From Bacillota bacterium (GTDB lineage: Bacteria > Bacillota > Sulfobacillia > Symbiobacteriales > Symbiobacteriaceae): a stretch of 7,195 nucleotides of DNA. The DNA is taken from positions 1-7,195 of the forward strand of contig JAQBPS010000044.1 in the NCBI GenBank assembly GCA_028287415.1, given 5' to 3'. The translations under genes and the position numbers were made by a program. The notes beneath the pieces are model-generated. The model saw only the letters and a program-made list of their open reading frames with translations. It was not told where the DNA came from and did not search any database. Position 1 is the stretch's first letter. Each line of letters begins with the position of its first letter. Below are positions 1 to 6,508 of the stretch, one piece after another.

Positions 1-69
1 TTGGATGCACACGACTTGCGGGAACTGGATGTGGTCCTGGAGGATCTGCGCCCGCTTTTCCGAGTCTAA
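1..69 (+). CDS. C-terminal end of an unidentified upstream gene (partial)
   Basis: Frame 1 is open from the left edge to a TAA at 67-69 and encodes 22 residues ending LEDLRPLFRV. Its stop codon overlaps the Shine-Dalgarno sequence of the next gene, so the two are probably co-transcribed and translationally linked. The fragment is too short to assign. The amphipathic, Leu/Arg/Glu-rich tail would suit the last helix of many enzymes, including dihydrodipicolinate synthase/KDG-aldolase family members that often sit beside sugar-acid dehydratases, but that is only a guess from context. Confidence 0.6.
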   Translation: MDAHDLRELDVVLEDLRPLFRV

Positions 70-74
70 GGAGG
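68..74 (+). promoter_or_regulatory. Ribosome binding site of MR1
   Basis: AAGGAGG is a near-perfect anti-SD match and overlaps the stop codon of the preceding gene. The spacer to the ATG at 87 is 12 nt, which is long, but no closer in-frame ATG, GTG or TTG exists, so the start at 87 stands. Confidence 0.7.
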
Positions 75-86
75 TACGGCTGTTCG

Positions 87-1223
87 ATGAAGATCACCGA
101 TGTAAAGACGTTTGTAGTCGGCAACCCCTGGAAGAATTGGGTGTTCGTCAAACTGTTCACGGACGAGGGCATCACCGGCGTTGGTGAGGCGACAGGCGGA
201 CTCCAGACCCGCCCCAACGAGGTGGCGGTGCACGAGCTGAGGCCGCTCTTTATCGGCAAGGACCCCCGCAACATCACCGCTGTCTGGGACGCCATGTACA
301 AGGGGATCTTCCTGCATCACTCCGCGGCCGTGTCGGGCATTGAGCAGGCCTGCTGGGACATCCTGGGCAAGAGCCTGGGGGTGCCGATCTGGCAGCTGCT
401 GGGCGGCAAGATGCGCCCGCGGATCCGGGCGTACGCCAATGGCTGGTACAGGGGGCCGCGCGATCCCAAATTCTTCGCCGAGGCGGCCCAGGCCATGGTG
501 GAGAAGGGGTACACGGCGCTGAAGTTCGATCCGTTTGGCAATGCCTACCGCTTCATGGAGCGGGACGACGAACGGCTGGCGATCAGCCTGGTCCGGGCGG
601 TCCGCGAAGCGGTGGGCGAGAGCGTGGACCTGTTGATCGAGGCGCACGACCGGTTTTCGGTCAGCACCGCCATCCGGCTGGGCCATGCGCTGGCGGAGTT
701 CAACCCCATGTGGTTCGAGACCCCGGTTATGTCCACGGACATCGAGGGCACGCTGGCGGTGGCGCGACAGGTGCCCATCCCGGTGGCGAGCGGCGAGCGC
801 TTCACGTCGCTCGAGCAGTTTGCGGCCCTGCTGGCCGGCAAGGTGGTTAGCATCGCCCAGCCGGAAGTGCTCTCGATCGGCGGCATCAGCCGGATGGTGC
901 GAGCGGCTGCCATCGCCGAGGCGCATGAGGCGTTCGTGGCCCCGCACAACGCACAGAGCCCGCTCTGCACCGTGGTCAACACCCACATTGGCGCGGCGCT
1001 GCCGAATGTGCTGATCCAGGAGTGCTTTGACGACACCAACGCGGAATGGTCCCGGCGGATCATGACCGGCCTGGTCGAAGTGAAGAACGGTTACATTGAG
1101 GTTCCCGATGCCCCCGGTCTGGGTGTAGAGCTGCTCGACGACGAAATGGCAAAGTACCCCTACGGGGATCGAAACTTTCTGCGGCTGTTCGAGGCCGGCT
1201 GGGAGCGGCGCGAAACCCGGTAA
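87..1223 (+). CDS. Mandelate racemase/muconate lactonizing enzyme family sugar-acid dehydratase (GnaD-like), MR1
   Basis: This is a complete 378-aa enolase-superfamily protein of normal family length. It has an N-terminal alpha+beta capping domain (about residues 1-115) and a (beta/alpha)7-beta barrel (about 120-345). The superfamily metal ligands read as E185 (LIEAHDRFS), E211 (WFETPV) and E237 (SGERF). The likely catalytic pair is H187 and H287 (APHN), with E312 (IQECFDD) near the end of the barrel and K146-x-D148 (ALKFDPFG) on the second strand. The segments YANGWY, ALKFDPFG and the IE-x-H-x-RF motif match, from memory, the gluconate/galactonate dehydratase of Sulfolobus. A cytoplasmic, Mg2+-dependent dehydration of an aldonic acid to a 2-keto-3-deoxy acid is therefore the best guess; the exact substrate cannot be read. 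T212 replaces the second Glu usual in the EEP motif. The start at 87 gives MKITDVK, matching the MKITKIE start of MR2. It follows a partial gene on the same strand and converges on the transporter operon. Confidence 0.88.
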   Translation: MKITDVKTFVVGNPWKNWVFVKLFTDEGITGVGEATGGLQTRPNEVAVHELRPLFIGKDPRNITAVWDAMYKGIFLHHSAAVSGIEQACWDILGKSLGVPIWQLLGGKMRPRIRAYANGWYRGPRDPKFFAEAAQAMVEKGYTALKFDPFGNAYRFMERDDERLAISLVRAVREAVGESVDLLIEAHDRFSVSTAIRLGHALAEFNPMWFETPVMSTDIEGTLAVARQVPIPVASGERFTSLEQFAALLAGKVVSIAQPEVLSIGGISRMVRAAAIAEAHEAFVAPHNAQSPLCTVVNTHIGAALPNVLIQECFDDTNAEWSRRIMTGLVEVKNGYIEVPDAPGLGVELLDDEMAKYPYGDRNFLRLFEAGWERRETR

Positions 1224-1233
1224 TGAGACCAAC

Positions 1234-2064
1234 TTACCCCTTGACGGCGCCGGCGGTGATCCCCGCCACCAGGTAGCGCTCCAGGAATCCATAGAGCACC
1301 ATCACCGGCAGCGTGGCCAGCACGGAGGCGGCCATCAGTTCGTTCCACTGCACCTGGTACTCCCCCATGATGTTCGCGATCCCCACCGGGAGCGGAAACA
1401 TGGAGGGGTCTGTGGTCAGCACCAGCGCGAAGACGTAGGAGTTCCAGGACTGCAGGAACGTGAAGGTCGCCACGGCCACCAGCCCGGGGAGGCTGAGCGG
1501 CAAGATCACCCGCCAGAACGATTCGATCCGCCCGCAACCGTCCATCATCGCTGCCTCGTCCAGCTCCCGGGGAATCGACCGGAAGAACCCGATCAGCATC
1601 CAGGTCGAAAATGGCAGTGCGAACGAGACGTACGCCAGAATCAAGGCCAGGTAGCTGTTGATCAGGCCCAGTCTGGCCATGAACTGAAAGTAAGGGATGA
1701 TCAGCAAGGTACCGGGGAGCATCTGGGTTAAAAGCAGGACCAGGATGCCCGCCCGCTCCCAGCGCATGTGGAACCGGGAAAACCCGTATGCCGCCAGGGA
1801 GGACAGGGCCATAGCCAGGAGCGTCGAGCCACCCGAGACGACCAGGCTGTTGAAGAAGTACCGGCCGAAGGGGCGGGTGGCCCACATGTGGCGGTAGGGC
1901 TCCAGGGTCCACCGGGACGAATAGAAGGTGGGCGGGGATTGAAAGACTTCACTGGCCGGCTTGAGCGACGTGTTGACCATCCAGTACAGCGGAAAGAGCA
2001 CGACCGCCAGCGCTGCCAGCGCCAGGATCCAGGAAGCGACCTGGCTGACGCTCGCTTTCTTCAT
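1234..2064 (-). CDS. Carbohydrate ABC transporter permease, MalG/UgpE type (CUT1 family)
   Basis: A 276-aa inner-membrane protein, the usual length for this family. About six hydrophobic segments can be picked out (near residues 9-30, 70-93, 106-127, 137-161, 196-216 and 242-264). The EAA loop that contacts the ATPase is at about 167-194: E170-A-A, G176, then ILPLSLPG. The C-terminus AGAVKG is typical of MalG-like permeases. It forms the translocation channel together with the MalF-type partner directly upstream. Its ATG lies within an ATGA overlap with the stop of that gene and has its own strong SD. It is the last gene of the operon, and its stop lies 10 bp from the stop of the convergent MR1. 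No convincing intrinsic terminator follows. The family is certain; the transported compound is inferred from context to be a sugar acid or derivative. Confidence 0.95.
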   Translation of the reverse strand: MKKASVSQVASWILALAALAVVLFPLYWMVNTSLKPASEVFQSPPTFYSSRWTLEPYRHMWATRPFGRYFFNSLVVSGGSTLLAMALSSLAAYGFSRFHMRWERAGILVLLLTQMLPGTLLIIPYFQFMARLGLINSYLALILAYVSFALPFSTWMLIGFFRSIPRELDEAAMMDGCGRIESFWRVILPLSLPGLVAVATFTFLQSWNSYVFALVLTTDPSMFPLPVGIANIMGEYQVQWNELMAASVLATLPVMVLYGFLERYLVAGITAGAVKG

Positions 2065-3014
2065 ATGTTCTCCTCCGAGGACCGCCCCGGCTGGAGCAGG
2101 TAGATGTAGACGCTTGAAAAGACCACAAGGAGGAGCAGCAGTACCACGCCGACAGCTGCGGCCGGTCCGAAATGGTTCGCCTGGAAGGCGGTGTTGTAGA
2201 TCAGAACGGGCAGCACTTCCGTGGCGTGGATCGGCCCCCCTCGGGTCATCACGGCAATCATGTCAAAGGCACGGACCGTGTTGATCACATCCAGTGTCGT
2301 GGCGACCGCCAGCAGGTAGCGCAGGTGCGGGAGGGTGATGTAGCGGAACTGCTGAAGCGGTGCGGCACCGTCGAGGGAGGAGGCCTCGTACTCCTCTTTC
2401 GGAATGGTCTGGAGGCCGGCCAGCAGGATCAACATGACGAACGGGAACCCCCGCCAGACATCGGCCAGGACCACCGACCAGAATGCCAGGGCCGGCTCAC
2501 CCAGCCAGACCTGATACTGCTGGATCAGGCCGAGCGAGTGCAGCATGTAGTTCACCGCCCCGAAGTGCGGGTCCAGCAGCCAGACCCACATCATGGCGCC
2601 GATCACCGGCGCCACCATCCACGGTGTGAGGAAGGCCAGCCGCATCACGGTCCGCCCGCGACGGATCCGGTTGAGAAAGAGCGCCAGGGGTAGTCCGATC
2701 AGGACGTGGAGCGCCACGGCGGCCACGGCGTACGTTACGGTGACCTTCAGGGAGTTCCAAAACGGGCCATTGCCGAGCAACTGTGTGTAGTTGCCCAGTC
2801 CGACAAACCGTACCGTGACGCCGGCCTCCCGGAACAGGCTGGTGTAGACCGCCTGGACCAGCGGAAGAAAGATGACCACGAACAGGAAGAAAAACAGCGG
2901 GGCGACAAACAGGTACCCCAGCCAGTGTTCCCGGCGGAGCCCGCGACCGCGCCAGCTCTTGCGGCCTATGGGGGCGACCGTCACCGGCTGCCCACCCGTC
3001 TCTGGTAGGTGCAC
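2061..3014 (-). CDS. Carbohydrate ABC transporter permease, MalF/UgpA type (CUT1 family)
   Basis: A 317-aa inner-membrane protein with a basic cytoplasmic N-terminus (RKSWRGRGLRREH, about 18-30). About six hydrophobic segments are visible (near 33-55, 90-115, 125-147, 176-200, 234-255 and 284-306). The EAA-type loop is at about 205-232: E210-A-S, D215-G216, then ITLPHL. The motif AFLTPWMVAPVIGAMMW is typical of the UgpA/LacF group. The start is a GTG at 3014, supported by AAGGAG 9 nt upstream, which lies in the last codons of the binding-protein gene; only 3 nt separate that gene's stop from this start. The other end overlaps the partner permease by 4 bp. No ATP-binding subunit is encoded beside it, which is common for CUT1 transporters that share an MsmK/UgpC-like ATPase. 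Confidence 0.95.
   Translation of the reverse strand: MHLPETGGQPVTVAPIGRKSWRGRGLRREHWLGYLFVAPLFFFLFVVIFLPLVQAVYTSLFREAGVTVRFVGLGNYTQLLGNGPFWNSLKVTVTYAVAAVALHVLIGLPLALFLNRIRRGRTVMRLAFLTPWMVAPVIGAMMWVWLLDPHFGAVNYMLHSLGLIQQYQVWLGEPALAFWSVVLADVWRGFPFVMLILLAGLQTIPKEEYEASSLDGAAPLQQFRYITLPHLRYLLAVATTLDVINTVRAFDMIAVMTRGGPIHATEVLPVLIYNTAFQANHFGPAAAVGVVLLLLLVVFSSVYIYLLQPGRSSEENI
2070..2076 (-). promoter_or_regulatory. Ribosome binding site of the MalG-type permease gene
   Basis: GGAGGAG on the - strand lies 5 nt before the ATG at 2064, inside the last codons of the upstream permease gene. Together with the ATGA stop/start overlap it supports this start and coupled translation of the two channel subunits. 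Confidence 0.7.
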
Positions 3015-3017
3015 CGC

Positions 3018-4394
3018 CTACATCTCCTTGAACTTCTTTGCCAGGGTCTCGTCAAGCTTGCCGAAGAGCTCCTCGACGCTGCCCCGCTTGAGCAGGGCCG
3101 CCTGTACCGTGGAGACGACGTCGGTGGCCGCGATATCCGCCCACAGCGGGTGGTTGAGGGGGTACGCCTTCGCGACCTTGCCATACTCCAGGAACTGGGC
3201 CAGGAGCGGGTCCTGCTTCACCTCGGGATCATCAATCAAGTCGGTGCGCAGCGGCAGCCAGTTGGCGATTTTGGCCCGCTTGATCGACCACTCCCGGTCG
3301 TTGACGAACTTGATCCACTTCCAGGCTGCCTCCGGGTTCTTGCAGTCCTTGGAGATGCTGTCGCAGGTGACCGAAACCATGGTGGCTCGATTGTTGCCGT
3401 GCATGGGCGGGAAGGCCACGGCGATCTTCTGCTTGATCGCCGGATTGTCGCCCGCCACCTTCGCCACCGCCCAATAGGCGTTGCGCATCGTCGCGATCTT
3501 CTCCTGGGCGAAGAGCACCGTCTGCTCCAGGTAATTGATGTTCACAGACCCTGGCGCTGTCACCTTGTGGACCAGCTCGAGGTCCAGGTAGTACTTGATC
3601 GCCTCCAGTGTTTTGGCATTGCTGGCGAAGGTGGTGGCAGTCATATCGGGGTTAAAGATGTCGCCGCCGTTGGACCAGATCCAGCTCAGAAGGACACGGG
3701 TCGTGGTGTCCGTGGGCCCCCCGAGAATGGTGGTGGCCCAGCGGTCCTGCGTCGTCAGCCGCTTCGCCCAGTTGAGGTACTCATCCCAGGTGGCGGGGGG
3801 CTTGGCGATATCGAGCCCGGCCTTCTGCACCAGGTCCTTGTTATAGAACTCCGCATAGATGCCGCCCCAGCTGGGGAGCCCGTAGAGCTTCCCCTTGTAT
3901 CTGCCGGCTACCAGGGCGTCCTCCGTCCAGGCTTTTCGGTAGCTCTCCGGTTCGGCCGCCCAGAGGTCGTCGAAGGGCAGGAGGTAGCCGTTGTACACGC
4001 CCGTGGAGATGTCCACGGAGACGACGTCGGGCGCCTGGTTGGCCTTGGCGGCCGTGACGAACTTCGTCCAGTGGTCCTTGCGGGCCACCAGAATCGGCTC
4101 GATCGTGATGGTGGGGTTCTGCACCTGAAACTTGGCGACCATCTCTTTCCAGATGGGCTCATACTGCGCCTCGGTGAGGTTGGCCGTCTGCCACTTCAAG
4201 GTGACCGGGCCTGCCGCCGGAGCCGTCTTGAGTGCGGGGGAGGGGGTCTTGCTGGCGGAGGGGTTGGCGGACGGGGTCATGCACGCCTGCAATAGGAGGG
4301 GGCTGGCGGCGAGCCCAAGCAGACCGCCCAGAACCGACCGGCGGGTGACTTCCTTGGTCAGGAAACTCGGCAATTGCTTCTCCACGGCTGACAT
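3018..4394 (-). CDS. Extracellular solute-binding lipoprotein, family 1 (CUT1 sugar ABC transporter)
   Basis: About 458 aa, normal for a MalE/UgpB-type binding protein. It captures the substrate outside the membrane and delivers it to the two permeases encoded just downstream. The N-terminus has a twin-arginine motif (TRRSVLGG, R18-R19), a hydrophobic stretch and a lipobox ending at C38 (LLQAC), so a Tat-exported, lipid-anchored protein is likely. A Ser/Pro/Thr/Ala-rich linker follows (about 39-62). The mature domain shows family-1 hallmarks: APDVVSVD, GKLYGLPSWGGIYAEFYNKDL and, near the C-terminus, EAAWKWIKFVND. The start is uncertain. ATG at 4394 is preferred; an in-frame GTG at 4409 would add 5 residues. 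Neither has a well-placed SD (GGAG is only 2 nt before the ATG). The preceding stop lies 31 nt (or 16 nt) upstream. The family is clear; the ligand cannot be read from sequence. Confidence 0.93.
   Translation of the reverse strand: MSAVEKQLPSFLTKEVTRRSVLGGLLGLAASPLLLQACMTPSANPSASKTPSPALKTAPAAGPVTLKWQTANLTEAQYEPIWKEMVAKFQVQNPTITIEPILVARKDHWTKFVTAAKANQAPDVVSVDISTGVYNGYLLPFDDLWAAEPESYRKAWTEDALVAGRYKGKLYGLPSWGGIYAEFYNKDLVQKAGLDIAKPPATWDEYLNWAKRLTTQDRWATTILGGPTDTTTRVLLSWIWSNGGDIFNPDMTATTFASNAKTLEAIKYYLDLELVHKVTAPGSVNINYLEQTVLFAQEKIATMRNAYWAVAKVAGDNPAIKQKIAVAFPPMHGNNRATMVSVTCDSISKDCKNPEAAWKWIKFVNDREWSIKRAKIANWLPLRTDLIDDPEVKQDPLLAQFLEYGKVAKAYPLNHPLWADIAATDVVSTVQAALLKRGSVEELFGKLDETLAKKFKEM
3024..3029 (-). 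promoter_or_regulatory. Ribosome binding site of the MalF-type permease gene
   Basis: AAGGAG on the - strand sits within the final codons of the solute-binding protein gene, 9 nt before the GTG at 3014. It justifies the non-ATG start. Confidence 0.65.
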
Positions 4395-4425
4395 CGCTCC
4401 GTTTCGCACCAGAATTGCTGGGGGC

Positions 4426-5559
4426 CTAGCGCCACAGGGACTCAGTCGAGCCCGAGACCGGCTGCGGACGATAGCTCCGCTCCTTCAGCACATCCAGGTT
4501 CAAGTCGGTGCCCAGCCCCGGCCCGGTGGGCAGTTCGAAGTAGCCGTCGACGCACTTGACCGGCACCGTGCACAGATCGTCCCGCAGCGCACGCTCATCC
4601 TCCATCTGCTCCAGGATGAAGAAGTTAGGGATGGCGGCAGACAGGTGCATGGCGGCCAGGGTGCAGATGGGGCCGCCGGGGTTGTGCGGCGCCACGGGAA
4701 TGTAGTACGTGTCGGCCATCGCGGCGATCTTGCGGACCTCGGTAATCCCATGGGCGTGCATCAAATCCGGCTGGATGACCTTGCAGCCGCCCGTCTCCAA
4801 CAGCTCCCGGTACTCCCAACGGGAGAGCAGGCGCTCGCCCGTGGCGATCGGCACGGGCAGTTCCTTCTGAAGCTGGACCATGGCCCTGGCGTTCTCGAAC
4901 GGGATCGGCTCCTCGAACCAGGACGGCCGGTAAGGCAGCAGGGCATTGGCGAGCATCACCGCTGTGCGGGGCGAGAGCCGCTCGCCGCATTCCACGAAGA
5001 TGTCCACATCAGGGCCGGCGCCCTCGCGCGCTGCTTTCATCAGTTCGGCCGCGTGAGCAATGGCACTGTGCTCGTTGTCACGGAGCATCTGGAAGGTAAA
5101 GGGCATCCACTTGAAGCCTGTGAAGCCCCGTCTGACCGCCTCTTTAGCCTGCTCGTAGGCCTGTTCCGGCGAAGTGACACCGGTCATCCAGTGGCTGGCA
5201 TAGGCCCGGAGTTTGGTTCGGAACGGCCCGCCCAGCAGGCGGTAAACCGGCACCCCCAGCCGCTTGCCTTCCAGGTCCCACAGGGCGATGTCCAGGGCGG
5301 CCAGCGCTGTCGACATGCTGGCGCCCCCGCGCCACCGCCAGGCGTGGTACATCGCCTGCCAGTGCCGCTCCACCCCGGAGGGATCCTGGCCGATCAACAC
5401 CGGCTCAAGCTCCCGGATCGCTGCCTCGACCGACTGGATGGCGCCGTGGAGGGAGCCCTCGCCCCACCCGTAGAGACCTTCATCGGTCGAGACCTTGACG
5501 AAGAGCCAGTTGCACCACTCGATCCAGTAGGTGAACGTCTCGATCTTGGTGATCTTCAT
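4426..5559 (-). CDS. Mandelate racemase/muconate lactonizing enzyme family protein, DgoD/GalD-like (MR2)
   Basis: About 377 aa, full length for the enolase superfamily, with capping domain (about 1-117) and barrel (about 118-350). It resembles E. coli D-galactonate dehydratase in several stretches: SVEAAIRELEPVLIGQDPS, GGCKVIQPDLMHAHGITE and APHNPGGP. Metal ligands read as E190 (VECGERLS), E216 (WFEEPI) and E242 (TGERL). H292 (APHN) and E317 (ILEQ) correspond to the catalytic His and Glu on the later strands. The position of the third-strand catalytic His of DgoD (DFHGRVS) is G192 here (ECGERLS), and the second-strand motif is K150-x-M152. The chemistry may therefore differ from a standard galactonate dehydratase. 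The start at 5559 is preferred over ATG 5565 because GGAGG lies 7 nt upstream of it (1 nt for the other), it forms an ATGA overlap with gntR, and the protein then begins MKITKIE like MR1. It is the second gene of the operon, before the transporter genes. Confidence 0.88.
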   Translation of the reverse strand: MKITKIETFTYWIEWCNWLFVKVSTDEGLYGWGEGSLHGAIQSVEAAIRELEPVLIGQDPSGVERHWQAMYHAWRWRGGASMSTALAALDIALWDLEGKRLGVPVYRLLGGPFRTKLRAYASHWMTGVTSPEQAYEQAKEAVRRGFTGFKWMPFTFQMLRDNEHSAIAHAAELMKAAREGAGPDVDIFVECGERLSPRTAVMLANALLPYRPSWFEEPIPFENARAMVQLQKELPVPIATGERLLSRWEYRELLETGGCKVIQPDLMHAHGITEVRKIAAMADTYYIPVAPHNPGGPICTLAAMHLSAAIPNFFILEQMEDERALRDDLCTVPVKCVDGYFELPTGPGLGTDLNLDVLKERSYRPQPVSGSTESLWR

Positions 5560-6248
5560 CTCCATGCCTCCAGGTGTCGGGACATGTACGCAACAAAGGT
5601 CAGGGCATGTTTGCGGGCAAGTAGTTCGGCCTCCTCGCCGCGCCGCTGCTCCAGGAGGCTGAACAGAAGCCTGTGCTCCACCTGTGCGGCCTTCAGGTAG
5701 TCCCGGTCAAACGTGTGGTCGGCAACGTTCCGGTACCGCTCGGTGTTGCGGGTGAGTTGACCGATCAGTTCCTGAAGCGCGGTGCCCCCCGCTGCACTTA
5801 GAATGGCGGTGTGAAACCGCATGTTAATCTCGCGAAACCTCGGCTGGTCGCCCTGTTCGCTCGCCTCCTCCATCAGTTCCAGGTCTGTTCGGATCGCCTC
5901 CAAGTCGGAAGCCGTGAGCCCGTCTGCGGCGAGCCGCACCGCGTAGCCCTCCAGCAGGCCGCGGAGGGAGAATAGCTCCCGCAGTTCTGTCGTGGACAGT
6001 TTGGAGACGTGCATGCCGCTGTAAGGGACCTCGGTCACCAGTCCCTCGCGCTGGAGCCGCATCAAGGCCTCGCGCACCGGTGTGATGCTGACCTGGAGCT
6101 GACGGGCGAGGGCGTCAATCACCAATTTTCGCCCCGGGAGTAGTTCCCCCGTGGCGATCGCGGACTGCAGCATGATGTAGACATGCGTTGTCAGAGTCCG
6201 ACGATCCGGGGGACGGAGTGGGCCGTTCGCACTGTTTGTATTAACCAT
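5556..6248 (-). CDS. GntR-family transcriptional regulator, FadR/FCD subfamily
   Basis: A 230-aa protein, typical of FCD-type GntR repressors. A winged helix-turn-helix covers about residues 20-85; the recognition part is LARQLQVSITPVREALMRLQREGLV, followed by the wing VPYSGMHVSKLS. An all-helical FCD effector domain follows (about 90-225), with R96 in FSLRGLLEG, N142-x-x-F-H146, H192 and H214 in the places where FCD proteins often carry metal- or carboxylate-binding residues. Relatives such as UxuR, ExuR and DgoR respond to sugar acids, which fits the neighbours, so it probably represses this operon and senses a sugar acid or 2-keto-3-deoxy acid (inference). It is the first gene of the operon and overlaps MR2 by 4 bp (ATGA). 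No SD is visible before the ATG at 6248, and a promoter -10 lies only 6 nt away, suggesting a leaderless mRNA. Confidence 0.93.
   Translation of the reverse strand: MVNTNSANGPLRPPDRRTLTTHVYIMLQSAIATGELLPGRKLVIDALARQLQVSITPVREALMRLQREGLVTEVPYSGMHVSKLSTTELRELFSLRGLLEGYAVRLAADGLTASDLEAIRTDLELMEEASEQGDQPRFREINMRFHTAILSAAGGTALQELIGQLTRNTERYRNVADHTFDRDYLKAAQVEHRLLFSLLEQRRGEEAELLARKHALTFVAYMSRHLEAWR
5567..5571 (-). promoter_or_regulatory. Ribosome binding site deciding the start of MR2
   Basis: GGAGG on the - strand lies in the last codons of gntR. Its distance is 7 nt to the ATG at 5559 but only 1 nt to the ATG at 5565, which favours the shorter protein. Confidence 0.6.
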
Positions 6249-6249
6249 G

Positions 6250-6273
6250 GATCAAATATAATGCATGATCAAA
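6250..6273. repeat. Direct repeat of GATCAAA overlapping the gntR promoter
   Basis: GATCAAA occurs at 6250-6256 and again at 6267-6273, 17 bp apart, on either side of the candidate -10. On the - strand these read TTTGATC. A third related element, TTGATT (6298-6293 on the - strand), lies inside the near-palindrome TTGAAATCAA at 6289-6298. The copies could be half-sites for the GntR protein acting on its own promoter, but they do not match the usual GT-N-AC core of FCD operators. Confidence 0.3.
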
Positions 6274-6283
6274 AGTTAGGCAA
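6255..6283 (-). promoter_or_regulatory. Candidate sigma70-type promoter of the gntR-MR2-transporter operon
   Basis: On the - strand, TTGCCT (6283-6278) and TATATT (6260-6255) are spaced by 17 nt. The -10 ends 6 nt before the gntR ATG, so transcription would begin at or next to the start codon. A second possible -10, a perfect TATAAT at 6309-6304 on the same strand, lacks a good -35 but would give a leader of roughly 50 nt. The assignment is by eye. Confidence 0.4.
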
Positions 6284-6361
6284 TAGAATTGAAATCAACC
6301 TAGATTATAAATGTGAAATATTCTCGCGTATCGATGGGGTCGAAAGAGAGGCTGTGGCGGT

Positions 6362-6457
6362 TCACCCGTCTGAGTCGCCTTCCTGAATGCCTGCGAAGAT
6401 GTCCTGGTTGCCGGTCAGGGTGTGCGGCCAGGTCGCCTCGGAGCGGCGCAGCACCAT
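6362..6457 (-). pseudogene. 31-codon ORF in a GC-rich patch, possible gene relic
   Basis: An ATG at 6457 opens 31 codons ending at TGA (6364-6362); the peptide starts MVLRRSEATW and ends IQEGDSDG. The patch has the base composition of the coding genes although it lies in AT-rich DNA, and the amino acid mix looks protein-like. Upstream only GGGAAAG hints at an SD. I do not recognise the peptide. It could be a decayed piece of a longer gene, a small protein, or chance. An overlapping + strand ORF (6313-6558) has an implausible Arg/Ser/Cys-rich composition and was not accepted. Confidence 0.15.
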
Positions 6458-6508
6458 GGCTTTCCCAATACATCTACATTTTTACGTTTATGAATAAGTC
6501 ATCAATGA

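Noticed and set aside
1219..1238. Inverted repeat GGTAA/TTACC spanning both convergent stop codons as a bidirectional terminator
   Set aside because: Only 5-bp AT-containing arms with a 10-nt loop and no T-run. The symmetry mostly reflects two TAA stops facing each other.
66..1292. Long - strand open frame (408 codons) opposite MR1
   Set aside because: It is a shadow of the MR1 codon pattern in GC-rich DNA. The product is rich in His, Arg, Gly and Asp with no recognisable domain, and it would run through the start of MR1 and into the convergent permease gene.
3009..4295. Long + strand open frame (428 codons) opposite the solute-binding protein gene
   Set aside because: Low-complexity composition with no family resemblance, while the opposite strand encodes an unmistakable family-1 binding protein with a signal sequence.
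4132..5700. Long + strand open frame (522 codons) opposite MR2
   Set aside because: It spans three real genes on the other strand, has shadow-like composition and shows no SD or domain.
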